Positions 56,107 through 64,000 of a stretch of DNA of 64,000 bases are shown piece by piece. Source of the stretch: Tipula vernalis (lineage: Eukaryota; Arthropoda; Insecta; Diptera; Tipulidae). The stretch covers positions 335,207,106 to 335,271,105 of the forward strand of contig OY282558.1 in NCBI GenBank assembly GCA_958295665.1, in the 5' to 3' direction. The position numbers and the translations under genes are program-made. The notes beneath the pieces were generated by a model, which did not search any database, was not told the DNA's origin, and saw only the letters and a program-made list of their open reading frames with translations. How positions within the stretch are numbered: position 1 is the first letter of the stretch; each line of letters opens with the position of its first letter.

Positions 56107-57350
56107 ATTGCAGATATTGTGGATGAAGTCATTATGGGAATGGACTTCATGAGGGCAAATGGCTTCGTGGTGGATATTGGTCGACGAGTTTTAATTTACG
56201 ATAACATCGAGTTGCCACTTCAATCTATCAGTGCAGGAGCAACTACCAGGCGAATTATTATTGATCATCGGAAGAAGCTGCCACCGAACTCAGAAACGAT
56301 CGTGTGGGGAAGATTGGAGTGAAGTTCTGGGTCACCCAGGTTGTGGGTTGTGGAAGCTAACGAAGAGGAGAACGGAGCCAAGGAAATTATAATCGGAAAA
56401 GCCCTAGTTAAACCAGATAACGACCATAGAGTACCAATTAGGACACTACATAAGGGACAGTCATCGGCAAATGTAACGAGGTTTCAACTATAGTAAAATG
56501 TGAACAAAACATTCCGATTAAAAAAGCCGACATGCACGGGCAGAAAGAAATGGTAGAACAACTTATGCAGAAATGGACCGAAGGTCTTACCGAGGCACAG
56601 AAAAATTCTGCACATCAACTACTCAAACGGTACATGTCCATATTCTATAGTACATCGGATAATAATGGAAGGACCTCAATGGTAAAGCATCGAATTGATA
56701 CGGGAGCGGAGATGCCGATTTGTCAACCACCCAGGAGGCTACCTTTGGCAAAACAAGAAGAAGTGAATCGAATGGTAACAGATATGCAGGCAGCAGGAGT
56801 AATCGAACCATCTAACAGCTATTGGTCGAGAAGATGGACGGTAGCATGAGATTCTGCGTTGATTACCGAAAACTCAATGCTGTGACGAAAAGGATAGCTA
56901 CCCACTGCCAAGGATCGACGATACATTAGACACATTATCGGGTGCTCGAATATTTTCGACATTAGATCTACAAAGCGGCTATTGGCAGGTGGAAGTCCAT
57001 GAGGAAGATCGCGAGAAAACAGTGTTCAGTGTGGGTAATGGGCTTTGGCAATTTAATGTTATGCCGTTCGGATTATGTAATGCCCCTGTGACTTTTGAAC
57101 GATTAATGGAGCACGTGTTAAAGGGATTACATTGGACGACTTGCCTAATATATCTGGACGACATCATCGTCATGGGGAAGGATTTTGACGGGCATCTAAG
57201 GAACTTGGCGGAAGTTTTGGATCGGATACAGGCCGCCGGATTAAAGCTAAGTTCAAACAAGTGTAAGCTGTTCAGAACTAAAGTAAAATATTTGGGTCAT
57301 CTTGTAACGACTAATGGAATTCACACCGACGAAAAAAGATCGCAGCGGTA
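56107..57350 (+). pseudogene. pol: protease end and reverse transcriptase
   Basis: The protease is nearly gone: IMGMDFMRANGFVVDIGRRV (56130-56190) is the C-terminal half of a retroviral-type protease, and its Asp-Thr-Gly motif is absent. The RT begins with HRIDTGAEMPICQPPRRLP (56690-56745), then PSNSYW, MRFCVDYRKLNAVT, STLDLQSGYWQVEV and VMPFGLCNAPVTFERLM. The active site CLIYLDDIIVMG follows (57143-57180), then LKLSSNKCKLFRTKVKYLGH. Frameshifts near 56830 and 56895 break the frame, but the catalytic YLDD box is intact. Confidence 0.9.
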
Positions 57351-58020
57351 AAGAACTGGCCAAGACCTAAAAATTTACATGAATTACGAAGCTTTCCGGA
57401 ATTGTGCACCTATTATAGACGTTTTGTGCCAGGATTCGCCAACATCGCTAAGAGTTTACACGACTTGACTAGGAAGAACAAGCCATTCGAATGGAAGGAT
57501 GCCCAGGAAGAAGCATTCGTGAAACTAAGGAGACGATTATGCATTGCGCCAATCCTCGCATACCCTATATACCCAATGTGAAATTTATTCTGGACACCGA
57601 TGCAAGTAATGACGGTATAGGAGGTGTGTTATCACAGGAAATTAATGGCCAAGAACGAGTTATTGCGTACTACTCCAAAACATTATCAAAACCGGAGCGT
57701 AATTACTGTGTGACTCGGAAAGAACTGTTGGCTATAGTGGAATGTGTCAAGCATTTCCATAAGTATCTTTATGGCCAAAAATTCCATTTACGGACAGATC
57801 ACGGTGCTTTACCATGGCTATTGCAATTCAAGAATCCAGAGGGACAAGTAGCACGCTGGATCGAACGTCTTCAAAGCTACGATTTCCAAATCGAACATCG
57901 GAAGGGAACTGCACACGAAAATGCTGACGTATTATCAAGGCGACCATGTCATGTAGAATATAAATATTGTGGTCACGTTGAGCAAAGAAAGGCATTATCG
58001 AAGTTAGGCCTACGCAATTG
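57351..58020 (+). pseudogene. pol: RNase H
   Basis: RNase H follows the connection region: VKFILDTDASNDGIGGVL (57580-57630) with the first Asp, YYSKTLSKPERNYCVTRKEL with the Glu, and FHLRTDHGALPWLL with the next Asp. ENADVLSRRPC near 57930-57950 ends the domain. All expected acidic residues are present. The frame is open from 57491 to 58051. Confidence 0.9.
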
Positions 58021-59160
58021 CTGCCTTATGAGGAGTGGGCTGACGAAATGATCAGGAAAGAGCAATTGGTTGATACAGATTTATCAGTTATAATGGAATG
58101 GAAAGAAAAGGAACACCGGCCAACTTGGAGCGAGATCGTGGACAAAACTCCCATTGTCAAGGCTTATTGGGCTCAATGGGATAGCCTCCATCTTGAGAAT
58201 GGGTGTTTAAAACGATTGTGGGAAAGCACGGATTTCAAAGTGAATCAATTGTTGCTGGTGATACCAAAGTGCCGGATTGCGGAAATCCTAAACGAGTATC
58301 ATGAAGAGGCAAGTGGGCGCCACCTAGGAATTAATAAAACACTAGCAAAGATACGTCAACGATTCTACTGGTCAGGATATAGGCAGTCAGTGATGGAAGT
58401 GGTGCTGGCAATAATGGATTATTTCAGCAAATGGCCGGAGGTGTACCCCATTCCCAATAAGGAGACGACAACAATAGCCGATGTCGTGGTAAACAACTGG
58501 ATTTGCAGATTTGGAGTGCCGATGGAGATTCATACCGATCAAGGAAGGAGTTTTGAATCGGTGGTGTTTCAAGAAATATGCCAGATGCTCGGTATAAATA
58601 AAAGAGAACAACGCCTTTGCATCCACAGTCTGATGATATGGTGGAAAGATTCAATGGTACATTGGAGGAATAAATAGCAAAGGTCGTTTAGAAAAACCAA
58701 CGCAATTGGGATCGGCATATAACAATGTTTCTGATGGCCTATCGATCAGCAATCCATGACACAACCGGAATGACGCCAGCTAAAATGTTATTGGAGATAA
58801 TTTACGATTACCGGGAGATTTAAAGTTTGGGGCTGTACAATCAGCGGTTTATGTAGACAGGATTACGTAGACCGATTGAAAGGGAAACTTAATGAGATTC
58901 GTCAATTTGTACGGGAGAAAATACGGATGTCAAGTGACCGGATGAAGGCTCGATATGTCATACGAGCAAGTAATCAAGGTTTCCAGGAAGGGCAATTAGT
59001 ATGGCTTCACAACCCGTTAGGACCTTACACTGTCATCATAAGGATGAACGACGTGGTTTATCGTATACGGAAGGGACATCGAGGTAAACCAAAGGTAATC
59101 CATTTGGAGAGGCTGGCCCTATACAGAGGAGGTGATTCGGGTCCTGTTCGGGACGAATAG
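58018..59160 (+). pseudogene. pol: integrase, internally deleted
   Basis: Integrase inserts the cDNA. Its zinc domain is half present: EYHEEASGRHLGINKTLAKI has the two histidines, but the CxxC pair is missing and YRQSVMEVV joins directly to LAIMDYFSKWPEVYP. The first catalytic Asp block (VDIAGP-type) is lost with it. The second lies in GVPMEIHTDQGRSFES. The third (Glu) region near 58630-58670 is frameshifted. The C-terminus (58876-59160) has GFQEGQLVWLHNP and GPYTVIIRMNDVVYRI, ending at 59160 just before the purine tract AGGTGGGGGA (59165-59174). Confidence 0.88.
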
Positions 59161-59177
59161 GCTTAGGTGGGGGATAG

Positions 59178-61246
59178 TGTAACGGTGCCACCTAGTGTGT
59201 AATAGAATAAGTTAAAATTAATAGCTCAATGTTTAACTGTACTAAAATAGAATTTTCCATGATAAAAATTGTTCTAAATGTTTCTACGCTATTCTAACTG
59301 GAAAAATCATGAGGTTTCTAGAAGTTTGGTTTGTGTATATACTGAAAAAAATTTTGTGCGTTTTATTTACGAATGGCGTTCGTTAACCCACAATTCGTAC
59401 TATTAATGTAAAAATTACTATATTTAGGAAACAAACCAAATTTAGGAAAAAATTCATAAACATTTGTGCGTTAATAGTACGAATCATAGTTCATAAACTA
59501 AAAAAATGGTTTAGTTTATTTAGCTATAGATATAATACATTCATATGTTGTTTGCGTATTAGTGCAACTTGCATGATTTTATTAAAAAACTACATTTATG
59601 AATAAGACGAGTGCGAAAATATTTGTTAAATACTTATTGTTCGTTATATTAACGAATGCGGCACCACAATATATGAATATTATAATTCGAATTTTAAATG
59701 TATGTGTGGGTGGCTGCTTATATTTGAAGAAATCCTACTTTTTTGACATCTATTGAATAAGAATTTTCTTTTATCATTTCCACCTCCGGAACAGAAAGTG
59801 CTACAGAAGTGACATACCGAAATATACCTTATATACACACACGTCAGATATCAGTGATTTTTAATTATGTGATCTACAGGACTAAATTTTAATGTGTTAA
59901 CTATACTACAGCATTATTATAGTTGCTGGCAAGAAAATGTCGTACCTATATCGATTAAAATATGATCATGGTTGACGATTCGGAATTCGATCCACCTTAA
60001 ACGGTATCAACCATTCCAAATTTTGCCGCTCCTGTAAATCGAAATGTATCAGCAGCACAAGGAGGAGGCCATAGTATAAAATCGTTTTTCCAGTAGTGGG
60101 TGGGATCAAACGAATTTATTGAATATTTTAAAAGGTAACAAAATATGCAATTAAAAGTACTGTGTGATTGTAATTGAATTTATTTAATTTACAGAAGGGC
60201 AATAAAATGAACCTAGGCGCATTGCATAAATTTTGGATTAAATTACCTCTTATCAAATTTGTTCTTAAAATTTTATCAAGTTAATCTTCTAAAATTTAAA
60301 AATAAATATAATTACTGATTAAAAAAATTAATAGGAGTAGTAAGCGCCACGTTGACTAATAAAATAAATAAATAATAAAATTACAAAATTTTAAGTTTTT
60401 TATTTCTCTACAATTGGGTGTATATATTTTATGAATTTATTCATCAATCGACCCAAAAATTTACATTCTTGTTATGAACCACACATAAATATTATGTAGT
60501 TTTGTGTATCAATTATCGTTCCTACACATTATGAATTATTTTCAGTATATTTATGAAAATAATCATCATATTTGTGAATTATTCATAAATGCTGAGTATT
60601 CCATTCTTCCTATACACAAATAATTTCGTAAATACAAATAATGAATTTCTAAACTTATGCATATGTATGAATTTATTTCGTTAATGTGATTTAACATTTC
60701 ATTAGTATTATGAAAAATTTGGTGGAATCTTTGTTTTCTTACATTAATAATAAGAAGTTGTTCATCCTAAAATGCTTTTAACTGCTTTAAAATAATAACA
60801 TTTTTCGTTTCTTATATGAATCAATTCATAAATACTACAACGTAAGTAGTTAAGATTAAAATAAAAAAAATTGTGTGTTTCACTATACGTATCGGCTCAG
60901 TTTTAACGAATTATTCTTACTATTAATGCAGTTTTTGTCTACATTGATGTAGGATTTTTTTCAGTGTATAAAAGGGCGAATGAAGTCTAATTGGATCAGT
61001 AGTATTTGGGAAGCGATAGTGTAAAGATTAAAAAGTGATTTAAAAAGTGTTGTAGTGCGAATTATAGGTGTACAGTAAAATTGTGTGAAAATTATTTAAA
61101 GTGGTTTTGTGAATTTTTATTAATAAACTGTGTTGTAATAATTTTTGTTTGACATAAATAAATTCGTTGGTGATAAATTGAATTGATTTTGTTTTATTCA
61201 CAATCCAGTGATACGAACATTGAGTGACAAGGCACAAACGAAATAG
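59178..61246 (+). repeat. 3' LTR split by a CACTG element
   Basis: LTR sequence is present at 59178-59339 and 60967 to about 61246, with the insertion at 59340-60966 in between. It starts TGTAACGGTGCCACCTAG and ends near AAGGCACAAACGAAATA. Confidence 0.85.
59340..60966. mobile_element. Non-autonomous element with CACTGAAAAAAAT ends
   Basis: The right end inverted reads CACTGAAAAAAATCC; the left reads TACTGAAAAAAATTT (first base changed). TATA flanks both sides (59336-59339, 60967-60970). CACTG termini and a 4-bp duplication fit the Chapaev/CMC group, though only the ends support that. The interior is AT-rich with many ATTCATAAA words. A short stretch (59967-60135) can be read as protein-like sequence with one or two stops and ends before GTAACA. 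Confidence 0.65.
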
Positions 61247-61249
61247 TAT

Positions 61250-61990
61250 TTTAATTTGTCGTTTATTTGAGATATGTATTTTAATTGTACATTTGTAAAA
61301 ATATTTGGAATAAACCATAAAATACGGAAACGTATAATAAGTGGAAATATGTAAAAATATGTGATTATGCCAAAATATTTCAAAATATGTGGTAACTAAA
61401 ATATAGGGCTCATTCGTTTTTATTTGTTCTAAAAAGAGTAACTTGTTCTCGTTGTTGTTTTATTAAAAACAAATAAAATTAACTCCACTTTAGGTATTAT
61501 TCGTTCAATTGTTAATTTATTTCTATTTAGGCTTACAAAAAAGAATGCACTGCACGAAAATGCCCTGCACTCCAAACTCTCCCTATACACAACACAATCT
61601 ACCCAGTAAACACTTCATGGGTTTCATAATATAAAGCTAGGTGGCATTATTTTCATTTTAATTTAGTACATCAGTTCGGCCACGCTATTCAATTGACGTC
61701 CTCATCAATGTGAAGCCAAATTTCGGTTATGACGAGCTATATATATATTTTTATTTAAAATCAAATTATACGTTAAAATGCTCTTAGTAATAACGGTAAT
61801 TTAGCTTTAACAATTCAAACTTAAATTTAAGTTATAAGTACAATATTAAACAATTAAATATTGATACTCTAATACAATAAATTCAATCACTTTTTATGTG
61901 AGCAACCAAGGACAACATTAAAACTTACATCTAAGTTAACAATAAATTCAAACAATAATGATACATTTGATTACTTCATTAAAAAAATTT
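61250..61990. other. No gene seen
   Basis: AT-rich DNA between two LTR elements, without open frames or terminal repeats. Confidence 0.45.
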
Positions 61991-62019
61991 TACTTTTAAA
62001 TGTTTACCGTTTCGAATCA

Positions 62020-62950
62020 ACCATCTCGTACCCGAAAGCAACCTTTTTCATCCGATCGATTGCGATACATCCACTAAATAATCTATTAGACTGTAGCTCG
62101 CCATCAATATCCTTAACAATGAACCTATCTCGATCTAAAACTTTATGGATCTGATATGGTCACCTATAAGAAGGTTCTAATTTCAGACTAGCTCCTGTCG
62201 CTACTGGTAGACATCGTACCATCACCAAATCACCTACAATACATTTTTCACCTTCCCGTCTCTTGCTATCATAGTACTTTTTCTGTTTTTCTTGATCTCT
62301 GTAGATAAGATCTGAAATTTCGTCCAAATTAACTATCAATGTGTTTCCTACTTCTTCATTTATGCGATTAATCTCGTCTGTTAAAGGATTGCCATGGGGC
62401 CCAGCCGGTATATACTTGTATATAATATTAGTTGGAGTTTGTTTGGTTACACTATGAACCGAATTGTTAATAGACCACCGCACCTGTTACAACACCTTAT
62501 CCCAATCATTGCAACTTATGTTTGTCGTCATCGTTTTTAATCCTAATAAAATTTGCCTATTAATAGCTTCTACCTGACCGTTCGCTCTAGGGGTTTGAGA
62601 AGCAACATTAATTAACATAATGTTATAAGATTCGCATAACCTTTTAAATACTTTTCCTATAAAACTGCTACCTCTATCCGTTATCAACCGTCTAGGTTTC
62701 CCGTAGCAAAACATAAATTCTATAAAAGCATTCGCTGTTTCTCTAGACTCTACAGTTTTAATCGGCTTTAACCAGACATATTTAGAGAAACCGTCTATGA
62801 TGCTGAATACGTACTTTCGCTTTTCCTTTGTAACATTAAATGGCCCTAAATGATCGGAATGAATTGTATCAAAAGGAACTGCACCCTTGTCTATCGGATG
62901 TAGTAGGTCAGCTTGTTTGCCAACCGGTACTTTAAAAATCCTAACGATTT
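62020..62950 (-). pseudogene. Ty3/gypsy integrase, few stops
   Basis: On the - strand, FKVPVGKQADLL (62940) leads to DTIHSDHLGPFNV with the first catalytic Asp, SIIDGFSKYVWLKPI, GKPRRLITDRGSSFIGKVF with the second Asp, and ASQTPRANGQVEAINRQIL with the Glu, so the DDE triad is complete. After a TAA (62484-62486) the frame continues with VHSVTKQTPTNIIY, GDLVMVRCLPVATG and, past a TGA near 62158, a chromodomain-less PYQIHKVLDRDRFIV end. The zinc-binding N-terminus is missing, removed with the RT upstream. Confidence 0.88.
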
Positions 62951-62966
62951 TTGTTTTATTTTTTAT

Positions 62967-63075
62967 TGTCGACGAATTGTTGACGTTGTCGACGAATTGA
63001 TGACTTTGTCGACATAGATGACGCTGAAATCTTATTGTCGACGCATTGTCGACTCGTCAACGTCGACAATAATAG
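62967..63075. repeat. GTCGACGA-rich insert at the RT deletion
   Basis: TATTGTCGACG at the left is matched by CGTCGACAATA at the right. GTCGACGAATTG, GTTGACG and GATGACG units fill the space. It sits exactly where the reverse transcriptase and RNase H of this element should be. Confidence 0.7.
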
Positions 63076-63972
63076 ATGACGCGCCATCAAACATCTCTGC
63101 TTTGTCTGAATTTTTTATTGCGATATTCATTTTCACTTGATCTCTAAGACCAACCTGATCTATTTTTCGGGCAACGAGATCTTTATGCTCGTTTAACAAA
63201 ACATGTAATTCAGTTTTGTCATTCTCGTCGGTTACTATTTCGTCTTGCACGACACTTTCGATATTTTCACTAAAATTACAAATATCATTTTTCATATACG
63301 TATTTTTCTCACATTTCTCTGCTCTTGTCAAGAGTTCTCCTTCATCGCAATGAATTTCACTTCCAGTATAATTAACAACTGGTATCACCGCTGTGTTATC
63401 ATCATTAGTGGTAACAATGCAATTTGATATGATTGTTCCGTTCCCTCTAATTTTCGAATAGATGTGCAAAGTCTCGCTTTTCAAACTTGTTGATACATGC
63501 ACATGCCCTACGTATCCATCCGGTACCACACACGACTTTGATACCTTAAGATCGGTTTTATATTGCTTTCCTACTTCCACATCATCTAATTGTTGATTTT
63601 CCGCACTCTGAATATACAGCCCATTTGAATTGACATTGATGCTAATATGTGGCTGCTCCGTGAATGAATATCCAACTAATAGTGGAACAGTCTGATGTTC
63701 CGGATCAACTATGTAAACTCGTGTTCTGGCATTGACTCCATCAGTGCCTATATTTAATGTAGTGATATACCTATGGGTTGAACGCATCCGCCTCCATAGC
63801 TCGTAAGTTTGTTTAAATTCGTATCTTCGTAATAGTTATTATTGCACTTTTCAGCTACATCTCTCCGCAAAATGGTGCAACTGCTTCCTAAGTCTATATA
63901 ACATTCGATCTTGTTTCCCAAAACTACCGCAGATTTAAAATATTTTTGATGTTTATCACCATAAACGTGCAT
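63076..63972 (-). pseudogene. Ty3/gypsy protease and start of pol, RT missing
   Basis: The frame from 63972 contains VVLGNKIECYIDLGSSCTIL. This is an aspartic protease site with Leu in place of the usual Thr (DLG, normally DTG). A frameshift near 63780 moves to a long open frame (63787-63032) with LNIGTDGVNARTRVYIV and LLVGYSFTEQPHISI, the C-terminal protease strands, then a spacer ending with LLNEHKDLVARKIDQVGL, which normally leads into the RT. The RT is then lost at the GTCGACGA insert. The element runs beyond the window edge at 64000. Confidence 0.8.
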
Positions 63973-64000
63973 TACGTTTGCTTTATTTTTATCGGGACAA

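Larger units (their letters stand above)
54032..61246 (+). mobile_element. Ty3/gypsy retrotransposon with SAP-gag
   Basis: Two LTRs (54032-54888; 59178 to about 61246), a primer-binding site, gag, pol and a purine tract frame an element whose coding part is about 4.3 kb. The protease, the gag zinc-finger region and parts of the integrase are deleted or frameshifted. Each LTR has its own insertion. I could not find a target duplication at the outer ends. Confidence 0.9.

Overview
This window is AT-rich eukaryotic DNA, almost certainly from an insect and most likely a fly (Diptera). The element families point that way: piggyBac, a P-type element, Foldback elements with 9-10 bp target duplications, an errantivirus primed by the end of a serine tRNA, Jockey-like LINEs, BEL/Pao, Ty3/gypsy, Tc1, Tigger and hAT MITEs. 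I see no operons, rRNA, tRNA or CRISPR. Only one stretch looks like host coding sequence: a 24-nt microexon at 48436-48459 and a 100-nt exon at 48924-49023. Nearly every other open frame is a decayed transposon fragment.

Layout. 1-1580: no gene seen. 1583-2990: decayed non-LTR element, + strand. 3003-5896: LTR element, - strand, almost emptied of coding sequence, holding a pogo-like MITE and an array of CAATTGATCG motifs. 6897-9636: complete but decayed piggyBac element between TTAA sites. 11840-13504: dispersed repeats and MITEs. 13510-15077: Tc1-like element. 15285-15810: simple repeats, with an inverted copy at 24300-24800. 16785 to about 23600: Jockey-like LINE, - strand, split in its endonuclease by a Foldback element (19536-21768). 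24930-26080: another LINE fragment. 27788-28235: two inverted MITEs.

28315-41073: an errantivirus (- strand: gag, protease, reverse transcriptase/RNase H, integrase, env) broken by a Foldback element (28566-30842), a DUF4817 mariner-like element (31441-32720), a hAT MITE (33280-33863), a Tigger element (34766-37236) and two palindromic MITEs in gag. 42229-45310: P-type element with 26-bp terminal repeats, a 9-bp target duplication and three or four recognisable exons. 45547-47060: BEL/Pao remnant. 48436-49023: putative host exons. 50050-51960: LINE with ORF1 and part of the endonuclease. 52188-54001: three solo LTRs in a row, - strand. 54032-61246: a Ty3/gypsy element of the same LTR family, + strand, with a SAP-like domain at the start of gag and an insertion in each LTR. 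62000-64000: a further gypsy-like element, - strand, lacking its reverse transcriptase and running off the window.

These genes do not form a pathway. The window is a pile of nested insertions whose target duplications give their relative order. The items most worth following up are the P-type element, the two Foldback elements, the SAP-gag retrotransposon and the microexon. I found no convincing evidence of a wholly new biological system.
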